Positions 46,140 through 54,914 of a stretch of DNA of 64,000 nucleotides are shown piece by piece. The notes beneath the pieces are model-generated. The model saw only the letters and a list, made by a program, of their open reading frames with translations. It ran no database searches and was not told the DNA's origin. Source of the stretch: JBOCEF01 sp050586345 (GTDB lineage Bacteria; Pseudomonadota; Alphaproteobacteria; Rhodobacterales; Rhodobacteraceae); contig NZ_JBOCEF010000003.1 in assembly GCF_050586345.1 (NCBI RefSeq), positions 1-64,000 on the forward strand. The letters run 5' to 3'. The position numbers were made by a program, and so were the translations under genes. How positions within the stretch are numbered: position 1 is the stretch's first letter; the number at the start of each line of letters is the position of its first letter.

Positions 46140-46677
46140 GTCGGGGCGTCCTCGGGGCAGGGCGGGCGCGGTCTCGTCCCGTGGCCTGCAAGTTAGCGCA
46201 ACTCCGTGGAATGCAAAGCCTTCTGATGGGGGCGACGGGGGCGGGTGAATGGCGTTTAATGTGAACGAAACCTGACGCCATAATTCAGTTGCGTGCTTTC
46301 GCGACCGTTCATCTATTGGGATACTAATCGGGGCGCCAATAGCTGAATCCGCGCCGATTTCGCCATATTTTACCCCGCTGTGGCGATGTTAACCCTACGT
46401 ACTCGCGCAAAGGTTGTGGGAGCGGGTGCCCAAATACATCACTAACGGCCTGCCTTTTCCGTTCACATATCACGGTGAATAGGGTATTAAGTGACGTGAG
46501 GGGCAGGTGACCGTGAGCCTGCCTTGAGCTCCGTGTGAGTCAGCGACGGGTGCGTATTGAACCCGCGGCTTTGAAAAGCCGACGTCGTCCTGCCTGTGTT
46601 CGGGCGGGGCGCGAACCGTATCGCCATCGTCAGTGGGGGGCGGCGTTCGGCAAAGCGAACGCAAGAAGGGCAACAGG
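46140..46677. other. AT-richer regulatory region between the RND operon and the GYD-repeat gene
   Basis: 538 bases with visibly lower GC than anything around it. It holds promoters for two divergent units. Notable parts: ATTCAGTTGC...CAATAGCTGAAT-type inverted segments (46282-46346), a GTTCACATATCACGGTGAAT stretch (46459-46478), and the hairpin CGGCTTTGAAAAGCCG (46565-46580). No gene recognised. Its length and structure suggest complex regulation of the surface gene. Confidence 0.55.
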
Positions 46678-49600
46678 ATGACCTATTACTACTCCGGGTA
46701 CGACAAGTCGGGCTATGACTGCTACGGCTACGACCGTGACGGCCGCGACCGCGACGGCTACGACCGCGGCGGTTACGACTGCGACGGCCGCGACCGCGAT
46801 GGCTACTGCACCGAGGGCTACAAGGACGGGTACGATCGCGACGGTTACGACCGCGACGGCTACGACCGCTCGGGCTGCGACCGCGACGGCTACGACCGCG
46901 GCGGCTACGACAAGGACGGCTACGACCGCGGCGGCTATGACTGCGACGGGTACGACAAGGCCGGCTACGACAAGGGCGGCTACGACCGCGGCGGCTACGA
47001 CAAGTATGGCTATGACTGCGACGGTTACGATCGCGGCGGCTATGACAAGGACGGCTACGACCGCGGCGGCTACGACAAGGACGGCTACGACTGCGACGGC
47101 TACGACCGCGGCGGCCGTGACAAGGACGGCTACGACAAGAACGGCTACGACGATTGCGGCTGCCCGCGCGACGGCGGCGTGAACGTGATGTACGAGACGT
47201 TCGCCAACTGCGATCTCGACGCGAACGCCAACGTCGTCTCGGACGACAACTGGTACGGCTCGAACGGCCTCGCCATGGCCAATGGCTGCTCCGAGGGCGC
47301 GCTGACCTTCAAGTCCTTCGACGGCTCGAACCTCGACAGCGCCACCATCACCCTGACCATGGCCACCTCGGACATCTGCAAGTTCGAAGGCGCCGGCTAC
47401 GGCTCGGCCCAGGACTTCTTCTACGTCCAGGTCTGGGACGGCGCCGAGTGGGTCACCCTCGACACCTTCACCCGCGTCGGCAACTCCATGGTCGGCGACC
47501 AGACCGGGCAGTACTTCAACTCCTACGGCTGGAACTCGATCTCCTACACCGTGACCGACCCGGCCGACGACGCGCAGTTCCGCGTGATCTCGGACACCTC
47601 GGCCTCGGACGAGGTGATCGGCATCGCCGATTTCTCCATCACCGGCGTCGAGTCCTGCGAGCCCGAGCCCGTGATCTGCGAGCCCGAGTACGTCTCGCTG
47701 CTGACCGAGACCTTCGACGGGCTGTGCGACCCGGCCGAGTCGGCCAACGTGCTGTGGGATGACGGCTGGGCGTCCTACTACGACGCCGCCTATGCCAACG
47801 GCTGCTCCGACGGCTCCATCGCCTTCGGTCATTTCGATGCGTCCGAGTATGACAGCGTCCAGATCTCGTTCGACGCCGGCTCCTCCGACATCTGCAACTG
47901 GGAAGGCGCGGGCCAGGCCAATGCCGACTACGTGAAGGTCGAGCTGCTGGTCGACGGCGCCTGGGTCACCCTCGACACCTTCAGCCGCGTCGGCAACGAC
48001 CTGGTCGGCGACCAGTCGGGCCAGAAGCTGGTCAACGGCTACTGGGGCGAGATCAACTACACCTACGATCACACCTCGGCCTGGATGAAGCTGAAGGTCA
48101 CCGCGTCCATGACCGCGGGCGACGAGTCGATCTGGCTCGACAACGTCGAGATCACCGGCGTCAAGGAAGCCAACTGCGAGCCCGAGCTCGGCTCCATCGG
48201 CGACACCATCTGGCTGGACGCCGACTATGACGGCATCCAGGACGCGGACGAGGCCGGCGTGGCCGGCATCACCGTCGAGCTGATCAAGGACGGCGTCGCG
48301 ACCGGCATCACCCAGGTGACCGACGCGAACGGCAACTACCTGTTCACCGACCTCGAGGCCGGCGACTACGCGATCCAGGTCTCGAACCTGCCGACCGACT
48401 ACGTGTTCACGCTGCAGAACCTGGGCGGCGAGGCCGAGGACTCGGATGTCAACGCCGCTGGCCTCTCGGACACCTTCACCCTGGCCGAGGGCGAGAACCG
48501 CACCGACCTCGATGCGGGCCTGTTCGACCTGTCCTCGGTGGTCGAGCTCGGCTCCATCGGCGACCGCGTCTGGTACGACGACAACGGCAACGGCCTGCAG
48601 GATGCGGGCGAGGCGGGCGTCGACGGCGCCACCGTGGCCCTGCTGCTGGACGGCGTGGCGACCGGCGCGACGGCGACCACCGACTCGAACGGCAACTACG
48701 TGTTCACCGACCTCGAGGCCGGGAACTACTCGGTGCAGGTCACCTCGGCCCTGGCGGCCAACGAAGCCTTCACCACCCGCAACGCGGGCGACGACCTGGC
48801 CGACAGCGATGTCGACGGCTCGGGCCTGTCGGACAGCTACGCGCTGGCCGAGGGCGAGGACTACATGGGCCTCGACGCGGGCATCGTGCGCCTCGGCTCC
48901 ATCGGCGACACCATCTGGTACGACACCGACGGCGACGGCGTGCAGGACGCCGGCGAAGCGGGCGTCGAGGGCGTGACCGTCGAGCTGCTCAAGGACGGCG
49001 TCGCCACCGGCCGCACCGTCACCACCGGCGCCAACGGGACCTACCTGTTCGACGGCCTGGTGGCGGGCGACTACGCCGTGCAGGTCTCGGACATCCCCGA
49101 GGGCTACGAGGTCACCGCCCAGAACGCGGGCGGCGATGAAGGGGCCGACAGCGACATCGACGCGTCCGGCCTGTCCGACACCTACGCCCTGGGCGTGGGC
49201 GAGGATTACTTCGACCTCGACGGCGGCATCGTGGCCTCGACCCCGACCGTGGCCGACGACAACGCCTCGTTCTGCTGGACCGAGGCCCCGGCCCTGGACG
49301 TCCTGTCGAACGACGACGCGGGCCTGACCATAACCGCGATCGACGGCGTGGCCGTGTCCGCGGGCGACACCGTGACCACCGCGGCCGGCGCCTCGCTGAC
49401 CATCAATGCCGACGGCACCGTGTCCTATGACGGCGTCGACGTGTGGGCCTCGCTCGAGTTCAACACGATGGGCATGGACAGCTTCACCTACACCGCGACC
49501 ACCGCCCAGGGCGGCTCGGCCACGGCGACGGTGGACCTGATGATCTGCGCCGACAACATCAAGACCCTCGAGGACATCAACGAGATCAAGCCGGATCTCG

Positions 49601-50139
49601 TGGAGTTCACGGTGACCGACGTGACCGCCACCGGCGGCCTGTTCGAGGTCGACGTGACCGCGCCGGGCTACGAGCGTTTCGAGCGCGTCGACAGCACCGA
49701 CGTGTACTGCGTCGATGTCGAGGGCGACGTCCTGAGCGGCGTCACCCTGACCTCGGAGCTGTTCCTGGCGGACGAGAACGACGCCTCGCTGGAGCAGTAC
49801 GTCGCGCAGTACTACAACCTGGACCTGGTCACCTACGTCCTCAACCAGGACTACCTGGGCCAGGGCTACTCCACCGACTCGATCCAGACCGCGATCTGGA
49901 ACCTGACCGACGGCTACCTGGACGGCATCCTGTCGTTCATCGACGCCGACGCGCAGGCGATCGTGGACGAGGCGACCCTGCTCGGCGAAGGCTTCGAGGC
50001 GGGCGAGGGCGACCTGGTCGGCCTGATCCTGGCCCCGATCCAGCAGGTCGACCCGGCCACCGGCGAGGACACGACCAACTACCAGAACTTCATCTACGGG
50101 GTGGAGTACGAGAGCTTCACGGAGTGCCTCTGCGTCTGA
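46678..50139 (+). CDS. Large GYD-repeat surface protein with SdrD-B, Ig-like and thioester-like domains
   Basis: 1153 residues, without a Sec signal. Residues 7-165 are about 32 five-residue units of the form GYD(R/K/C)(D/G), hence Gly/Tyr/Asp-rich and acidic-basic mixed. Two related beta-sandwich repeats follow (about 171-335 and 338-500), each beginning with ETF and holding VTLDTF(T/S)RVGN, like carbohydrate-binding jelly rolls. Three SdrD-B/Cna-B-type domains start at 504, 624 and 739 (LGSIGD(T/R)xW). An Ig-like domain (852-958) carries DVLSNDD. The C-terminal 195 residues have VYCVD (C1011) and SIQTAIWNLTDG (Q1070), which recall the Cys/TQxA pair of thioester adhesin domains. Ends CLCV. 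Probably a secreted or surface adhesin or matrix protein; secretion route unknown. ATG chosen after AAGAAGG. Confidence 0.8.
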   Translation: MTYYYSGYDKSGYDCYGYDRDGRDRDGYDRGGYDCDGRDRDGYCTEGYKDGYDRDGYDRDGYDRSGCDRDGYDRGGYDKDGYDRGGYDCDGYDKAGYDKGGYDRGGYDKYGYDCDGYDRGGYDKDGYDRGGYDKDGYDCDGYDRGGRDKDGYDKNGYDDCGCPRDGGVNVMYETFANCDLDANANVVSDDNWYGSNGLAMANGCSEGALTFKSFDGSNLDSATITLTMATSDICKFEGAGYGSAQDFFYVQVWDGAEWVTLDTFTRVGNSMVGDQTGQYFNSYGWNSISYTVTDPADDAQFRVISDTSASDEVIGIADFSITGVESCEPEPVICEPEYVSLLTETFDGLCDPAESANVLWDDGWASYYDAAYANGCSDGSIAFGHFDASEYDSVQISFDAGSSDICNWEGAGQANADYVKVELLVDGAWVTLDTFSRVGNDLVGDQSGQKLVNGYWGEINYTYDHTSAWMKLKVTASMTAGDESIWLDNVEITGVKEANCEPELGSIGDTIWLDADYDGIQDADEAGVAGITVELIKDGVATGITQVTDANGNYLFTDLEAGDYAIQVSNLPTDYVFTLQNLGGEAEDSDVNAAGLSDTFTLAEGENRTDLDAGLFDLSSVVELGSIGDRVWYDDNGNGLQDAGEAGVDGATVALLLDGVATGATATTDSNGNYVFTDLEAGNYSVQVTSALAANEAFTTRNAGDDLADSDVDGSGLSDSYALAEGEDYMGLDAGIVRLGSIGDTIWYDTDGDGVQDAGEAGVEGVTVELLKDGVATGRTVTTGANGTYLFDGLVAGDYAVQVSDIPEGYEVTAQNAGGDEGADSDIDASGLSDTYALGVGEDYFDLDGGIVASTPTVADDNASFCWTEAPALDVLSNDDAGLTITAIDGVAVSAGDTVTTAAGASLTINADGTVSYDGVDVWASLEFNTMGMDSFTYTATTAQGGSATATVDLMICADNIKTLEDINEIKPDLVEFTVTDVTATGGLFEVDVTAPGYERFERVDSTDVYCVDVEGDVLSGVTLTSELFLADENDASLEQYVAQYYNLDLVTYVLNQDYLGQGYSTDSIQTAIWNLTDGYLDGILSFIDADAQAIVDEATLLGEGFEAGEGDLVGLILAPIQQVDPATGEDTTNYQNFIYGVEYESFTECLCV
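46696..47172 (+). repeat. GYD pentapeptide-coding repeat array
   Basis: About 32 units of 15 bases (GGCTACGACCGCGGC type) in frame. Variants replace Tyr by Arg or Cys in a few units, and one unit is four residues. Expansion and contraction by slippage are likely. Confidence 0.9.
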
Positions 50140-50513
50140 CCGGGGCGGAGATCCGAAAGCAACCGGGGCCCGGCGCATCGCGCCGGGCCCTTCGCGTTTC
50201 GGCGGCGGCGGGGCGGCTCAACCCCGCGTCGATGCGGGCGCGCGCGAATCATTTCGGGCGGGTGCGTTCATCTTGCCCGCAGCCGCATCCCCCGGATGGG
50301 GGAGGCGGCCGCAGGAGCCGTTAATGAGTTTCGCTTTTTTTACAAAAGCTTCCCTCGCCCGGGCGCCGTGACTGTCGCATGACTTCAAGATGTACGTGAC
50401 ATGAATACGGCATAGGGGTACTGTCTTCGAGCGTAAGGCGTGGAAACAGGGTACGGGGCCCTGTCTCCGCCGACATTCAGCGTATTTCAGCGTATAATCG
50501 TGGGGAATTTCCA
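50140..50513 (+). other. Intergenic region between the two paralogous surface genes
   Basis: 374 bases with no gene. It begins with the terminator at 50166, then an AT-richer stretch (about 50320-50510) with TTTTTTTACAAAAGC and a repeated CAGCGTAT just before the next gene. The downstream gene's promoter should be here. Confidence 0.55.
50166..50190 (+). terminator. Terminator after the GYD-repeat gene
   Basis: GGGCCCGGCGC (50166-50176), ATC, GCGCCGGGCCC (50180-50190), then TTCGCGTTTC. Perfect 11-bp stem. Confidence 0.75.
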
Positions 50514-52292
50514 ATGACTGACTCGACCACTTTCGTGGGCGAGCGCACCTCGGTGACGTTTGTCATCGAGGGAGCGATCGACACCCAGATCACCCTGACC
50601 GAACTGGCTGACGGCAGCCTGAAGGTCGACATCGTGCAGCTCGGGCCGGACCTGGTCGGCGACCTGCGCGGCTTCTTCTTCGACATCGGCGACGAAGACC
50701 TGCTGTCCGGCATGACCATCACCGGCGCCGACGTCTCCGACACCGCCCTCAAGGCCGACAAGATCAAGCGCGTCACCTCCGACACCAACCTGAACGGCGA
50801 GGTGGTCAAGACCTACGGCGCCTTCGACGGCGGGGTGGAGTTCGGCACCCAGGGCATCGGCAAGGACGACGTCCGCGACACCAGCTTTATCATCTCGTCC
50901 ACCTCGGGCGACGTGACGATCGAAGACTTCGCCAACATGGATTTCGGCCTGCGCTACATGTCCGTGGGCGAAGAGGGCGGCGCGCGCGAGGGCTCGCTGA
51001 AGATCGGCGGGTCTTCGGGCGACTTCACCGACCAGCTCGGCTCGCTCGGCGACCGCGTCTGGCTGGACGAGGACCGCAACGGCGCCCAGGACGCGGGCGA
51101 GGTCGGCGTCGCCGGCATCACCGTCGAGCTGATCAAGAACGGCGTCGCCACCGGCATCACCGTGGTGACGGACGCGGACGGCTTCTACCTGTTCGACGGG
51201 CTCGAGGCCGGGGATTACGCGATCCAGATCTCCGACATCCCGGTCACCTACGTGACCACGATCCAGAACCTGGCCGGCGAGGCCGCGGATTCGGACGTGA
51301 ACGCGGCGGGCCTGTCCGACACCTTCACCCTCGGCGTGGGCGAGCACCTGCGCGACGTCGATGCGGGCCTCTACGACCTCAGCTCGGTCGTGGTCGACCC
51401 GAACGTCACCGATGACAGCGCCTCGTTCTGCTGGACCGTGGCGCCGACCCTCGACGTGCTGGCGAATGACGACGCGGGCCTGACCATCACCGAGATCAAC
51501 GGCGTGGCGGTTTCGGCCGGCGACACCGTGACCACCGGGGCGGGCGCGTCGCTGACCATCAACGCCGACGGCACCGTCACCTATGACGGCGTCGACGTGT
51601 GGGCTTCGCTCGAGTTCAACACGATGGGCATGGACAGCTTCACCTACACCGCCGAGACCGCCGAGGGCGGGTCCGCCACGGCGACGGTGAGCCTGATGAT
51701 CTGCGCCGACAACATCAAGACGCTCGAGGACATCAACGAGATCAAGCCGGACCTCGTGGAGTTCACGGTCACCGACGTGTCGTCCGAGGGCGGCCTGTTC
51801 GAGGTCGACGTGGTGGCCCCGGGCTTCTCGCGGTTCGAGCGCACGGACAGCACCGACGTCTACTGCGTGGACATCAACGGCGAGGTCCTGAGCGGCGTCG
51901 CCCTGACCTCGGAGCTGTTCCTGGCGGACGAGACCGACGTGTCGCTGGGCCAGTATGTCGAGAATTACTTCAACCTCGACCTGGTGACCTACATCCTCAA
52001 CCAGGACTTCCTCGGGCAGGGCTACTCCAACGACTCGATCCAGACCGCGATCTGGAACCTGACCGACGGGTACCTGGACGGCGTCCTGTCCTTCATCGAC
52101 GCCGACGCCCAGGAGATCGTGGACGAGGCCATCGCGCTCGGCGAGGGCTACGAGGCGGGCGAGGGCGACCTGGTCGGCCTGATCCTGGCCCCGATCCAGA
52201 CCATCGACCCGGCGACCGGCGAGGAAACCAACTACCAGAACTTCATCTACGGGGTGGAGTACGAGAGCTTCACGGAGTGTCTCTGCGTCTGA
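50514..52292 (+). CDS. Secreted protein with SdrD-B, Ig-like and thioester-like domains (paralogue)
   Basis: 592 residues, no Sec signal. N-terminal 170 residues form a domain seen in alphaproteobacterial exported proteins (DLRGFFFDIGDEDLLSG, FANMDFGLRYMSVG). One SdrD-B domain starts at 175 (LGSLGDRVW), an Ig-like domain at about 291-398 (DVLANDD), and the 194-residue C-terminal domain at 399-592 has C451 (VYCVD) and Q510 (SIQTAIW). From the SdrD-B domain on it is nearly the same as the GYD-repeat protein before it, and both end YESFTECLCV. A tandem duplication with exchanged N-termini is the simplest origin. GGGGAA lies before the ATG. It has its own terminator. Confidence 0.82.
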   Translation: MTDSTTFVGERTSVTFVIEGAIDTQITLTELADGSLKVDIVQLGPDLVGDLRGFFFDIGDEDLLSGMTITGADVSDTALKADKIKRVTSDTNLNGEVVKTYGAFDGGVEFGTQGIGKDDVRDTSFIISSTSGDVTIEDFANMDFGLRYMSVGEEGGAREGSLKIGGSSGDFTDQLGSLGDRVWLDEDRNGAQDAGEVGVAGITVELIKNGVATGITVVTDADGFYLFDGLEAGDYAIQISDIPVTYVTTIQNLAGEAADSDVNAAGLSDTFTLGVGEHLRDVDAGLYDLSSVVVDPNVTDDSASFCWTVAPTLDVLANDDAGLTITEINGVAVSAGDTVTTGAGASLTINADGTVTYDGVDVWASLEFNTMGMDSFTYTAETAEGGSATATVSLMICADNIKTLEDINEIKPDLVEFTVTDVSSEGGLFEVDVVAPGFSRFERTDSTDVYCVDINGEVLSGVALTSELFLADETDVSLGQYVENYFNLDLVTYILNQDFLGQGYSNDSIQTAIWNLTDGYLDGVLSFIDADAQEIVDEAIALGEGYEAGEGDLVGLILAPIQTIDPATGEETNYQNFIYGVEYESFTECLCV

Positions 52293-52315
52293 GCGGGACC
52301 TTCGAAGAGACGCGG

Positions 52316-52342
52316 AAGGGCCCGGCGGAGCGCCGGGCCCTT
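52316..52342 (+). terminator. Terminator after the second surface gene
   Basis: AAGGGCCCGGCG (52316-52327), GAG, CGCCGGGCCCTT (52331-52342) and a short T run. Perfect 12-bp stem, close in sequence to the terminator of the first copy, in line with duplication. Confidence 0.8.
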
Positions 52343-52548
52343 TCAGCTTTCGGTCATGTTGCGGCGCGCCGCGGTTGCGCGCGCGATCAGGGTTAAACCA
52401 TTGGCTGCGCTCCGCCAACGTGCTTGATTTTTCCCTAAAAAGACGCGAACATTTGTGCGTGTGCGATATGAAGATTCTTGGCGCAGCGTCCTCCACGTGT
52501 CCTGGCGGAAGACAGCGCGCCCGACTGATTTAGATGGGGTACCGGAAC

Positions 52549-53274
52549 ATGAAATCGCTCTCCTGGCTCGCCGCTTCGGCCGCGCTCTCCGCCGCGATCC
52601 TGATCGGCGGCGCCGACGGCGCCTCCGCCGTTCCGATCGGCGAAGGTACGGGCGCCGGGGCGTGCTCGTTCGGTCCGACGCCGGGTTATGAACACGGCAT
52701 CTCCAACTCCATCGACTGCGCCGGCGTCTGGGTGGACGACGCGGGTCAGAGCGACCCGATGATCGTGGTCGGCGACGACACCGGCAACGAGGCGCTGGTC
52801 AACGGCAATGGCGGCTTCGCCGGCTTCAGGGACTGGGACCTGGTTGCCGAACTGGCGCCCGAGTCCGGCAACCGCCTGCCCGACGGCCCGAACACGCTGA
52901 CCTGGTCGGCCTACGGCGCGGTCGACGCGACCTTCGAGGTCGACGTGCTCGCCGCCAGCGCCAGCGACATCGGCGTCTACGACGTCTCCTCGATCGGCGA
53001 CGCGACCGAGGCGGCCATCGTGCTGCTCGCCTCGAACACCGCGGGCACCGCGCAGTCCTGGGCGATCTACCAGCTCAACACCTCGCTGCTGACCGGCAAC
53101 GTGTCGACCATCCTGGCGTCGGAGCTGTCCTCCTCGGTCAAGATGCACATCCACAGCGTCCAGCTCTACCTGCGCGTCACCGAGGTCCCGGTTCCGGCCG
53201 CGGCCCCGATGCTGCTGACCGCGCTGGGCGGCCTGGCCTTCCTGCGCCGCCGCCGCGCCGCGACCAGGGCCTGA
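52549..53274 (+). CDS. VPLPA-CTERM sorted exported protein
   Basis: 241 residues. Signal peptide about 1-27 (ends DGASA). No known enzyme domain in the middle; it has several Trp and Asp-rich beta stretches and two N-terminal Cys (ACSFG, IDCAG). The C-terminus is VPVPAAAPMLLTALGGLAFL followed by RRRRAA: a VPLPA motif, one hydrophobic helix and a basic cluster, the signal for exosortase-type sorting in alphaproteobacteria. So it is probably cut and attached or released at the envelope with exopolysaccharide. The exosortase gene is not in the window. Start is the ATG at 52549 (or 52534). Confidence 0.82.
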   Translation: MKSLSWLAASAALSAAILIGGADGASAVPIGEGTGAGACSFGPTPGYEHGISNSIDCAGVWVDDAGQSDPMIVVGDDTGNEALVNGNGGFAGFRDWDLVAELAPESGNRLPDGPNTLTWSAYGAVDATFEVDVLAASASDIGVYDVSSIGDATEAAIVLLASNTAGTAQSWAIYQLNTSLLTGNVSTILASELSSSVKMHIHSVQLYLRVTEVPVPAAAPMLLTALGGLAFLRRRRAATRA

Positions 53275-53309
53275 CGGTCCGGCCCCTCGGGGCCGCGCCG
53301 CGCAAGCGA

Positions 53310-53345
53310 AAACCGCCCGCGCCGGGATCCCGGCGCGGGCGGTTT
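53310..53345. terminator. Bidirectional terminator between the VPLPA-CTERM gene and engB
   Basis: AAACCGCCCGCGCCG (53310-53324) pairs with CGGCGCGGGCGGTTT (53331-53345), 15 bp, with A and T ends on both sides, so it works for both convergent genes. Confidence 0.85.
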
Positions 53346-53383
53346 GCATTTCGGGGCCGGGGAAGGGGCGCCGCCCCCGCCGC

Positions 53384-54040
53384 TCAGCTCTCCAGCAGGC
53401 TCGCCGCCGCGGCGCGCAGAAGCTCAAGCCCGTCGCCCCGGGCCGAGGAGGTCACCAGGATCTCCGGGTAGGCCGTCACGTGCTTGCCCAGCTCGGTCTG
53501 CACCTGGCCCAGCACCTTGTCGAGCGCGCCGCCCTTCACCTTGTCCGCCTTGGTCAGCACGCACTGGAAGCTGACGGCCGCGCGGTCGAGAAGCTCCATG
53601 ATCTCGTGGTCCACCGGCTTGATCCCGTGGCGCGCATCGACCAGCACGAAGACCCGGCGCAGGTTCTGGCGGCCCGAGAGGTAGGTCTTCAGCAGGGTCT
53701 GCCACTTGCGCACCACGTCCACCGGCGCCTCGGCGAAGCCGTAGCCGGGGACGTCCACCAGCCAGGCCTTGCCGGCGAGGTCGAAGAAGTTGATCTCCTG
53801 CGTCCGGCCCGGGGTGTTGGAGGTCCGCGCCAGCGCCTTGCGCCCGGTCACCGCGTTGATGATCGAGGACTTGCCCACGTTCGAGCGCCCGGCGAAGCAG
53901 AACTCCGGCCGGTCCCCCGGCGGCAGCCCGTCCATCGCCACCACGCCCTTCAGGAAGTCGACCTCGCCCGCGAACAGCTTGCGGCCGCGCTCCTCGAGCT
54001 CGGGGTCCACGGGGGCGTTCACCTGGAACTGCATCTTCAT
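53384..54040 (-). CDS. engB: Ribosome biogenesis GTPase EngB/YsxC
   Basis: Small TRAFAC-class GTPase (218 residues) needed for 50S assembly. G1 AGRSNVGKSS (about 50-59), G2 around TSNTPGRTQ, G3 DVPGYG, G4 TKAD. Follows the MOSC gene by 13 bases, as in yidC-MOSC-engB-argB clusters of relatives. Confidence 0.95.
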   Translation of the reverse strand: MKMQFQVNAPVDPELEERGRKLFAGEVDFLKGVVAMDGLPPGDRPEFCFAGRSNVGKSSIINAVTGRKALARTSNTPGRTQEINFFDLAGKAWLVDVPGYGFAEAPVDVVRKWQTLLKTYLSGRQNLRRVFVLVDARHGIKPVDHEIMELLDRAAVSFQCVLTKADKVKGGALDKVLGQVQTELGKHVTAYPEILVTSSARGDGLELLRAAAASLLES

Positions 54041-54053
54041 CGCTTCGCCCTTC

Positions 54054-54806
54054 TCAGAGGATTTCCACCGCGTCGCCGGCGCGGATCTGGCCCGCCTCCA
54101 GCACCGTGGCCTTCATGCCGAAATCGATCGCGCCGGTGGCTTTTTCGAGCCCCCGCAGCACGTCCGCGTCGCGCCGCCCCGTGGCGGGGTTGGCGAGGGT
54201 GGCCGAGCACCGCTCCACCGGCCCGTGCAGCGCCAGCACCGCGCCGCCGATGCTCAGGCGGGCGCCCGCGAGCGCCATCTCCCGCCACGCGGGCAGGCCG
54301 CCGATCCACAGGTTGCCGCGGAACCGGCCCCGGTCCATCGCCAGCCCCATCGCGGCGCCGAGCGCGGCCAGCGACGCGTCCGACATCACCGTCACCATGC
54401 CCTTGTCGCGGCTGTCGGTGATCCCGCGATCCGCGCGGTGGAGCGCGGCGGGGCGGGGCGCCCCCGCGGGGACCAGCGGGTCCATCCACGCCAGGAACGC
54501 CGCCTCGCCCTCCGCCGTGTCGAGATCGACCGACAGGGGCGCGAGGTCCGGGTGCTGGAAGGTGATGGCGCCGCCCGGTGCGCCGCGGCTGGTCACCGCC
54601 ATCAGGGACGGGATCGCGGCGCCGCGCAGGAAGGTGGTGCAGCGGGCCCAGCCCTCCCTGTCCGCCTCGAGCCGCGAGTGGTCGTGCAGCACGGCGAAGC
54701 GGCGGTCGCCCGGCAGCGTCTCGCCCGCCGCCAGCGTCGCCGAGGGCAGGCTCTCGCCGCCCACGGCCTTCACCGGGTGGCGGAAAATGGCGTTGAGGAT
54801 GGTCAT
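54054..54806 (-). CDS. MOSC-domain protein
   Basis: 250 residues: N-terminal beta-barrel MOSC_N part (IFRHPVKAVGGESL, GDRRFAVLHD) and C-terminal MOSC domain (RFRGNLWIGGLPAW, GPVERCSATLANPATG). MOSC proteins bind the molybdenum cofactor; the Cys in ERCSATL is the expected sulfur-handling residue. Substrate unknown. Cotranscribed with engB. Confidence 0.9.
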   Translation of the reverse strand: MTILNAIFRHPVKAVGGESLPSATLAAGETLPGDRRFAVLHDHSRLEADREGWARCTTFLRGAAIPSLMAVTSRGAPGGAITFQHPDLAPLSVDLDTAEGEAAFLAWMDPLVPAGAPRPAALHRADRGITDSRDKGMVTVMSDASLAALGAAMGLAMDRGRFRGNLWIGGLPAWREMALAGARLSIGGAVLALHGPVERCSATLANPATGRRDADVLRGLEKATGAIDFGMKATVLEAGQIRAGDAVEIL

Positions 54807-54914
54807 GGAAGCGGGCTCCGGGGCGCGGGTGGCGTCTCGGCCCTTCCATAGCCCGGATCGGCCCGGGATGCGAGGCGGCGGCGCCCGCCGCCTCGCCGTC
54901 GCGTCAGGCCCGCG

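Noticed and set aside
46540..46600. A stretch on the minus strand looked like a tRNA with a TCA anticodon (selC-like)
   Set aside because: The apparent anticodon arm is a plain palindrome (CGGCTTTTCAAAGCCG), the T arm does not pair, and there is no acceptor stem or CCA end.
46696..47172. CRISPR-like array
   Set aside because: Units are 15 bases, without spacers, and read in frame as GYD repeats of a protein.
50493..50498. TATAAT just before the second surface gene as a -10 box
   Set aside because: It would place the transcript start almost on the Shine-Dalgarno site, with only about nine leader bases. The real promoter is more likely further upstream.
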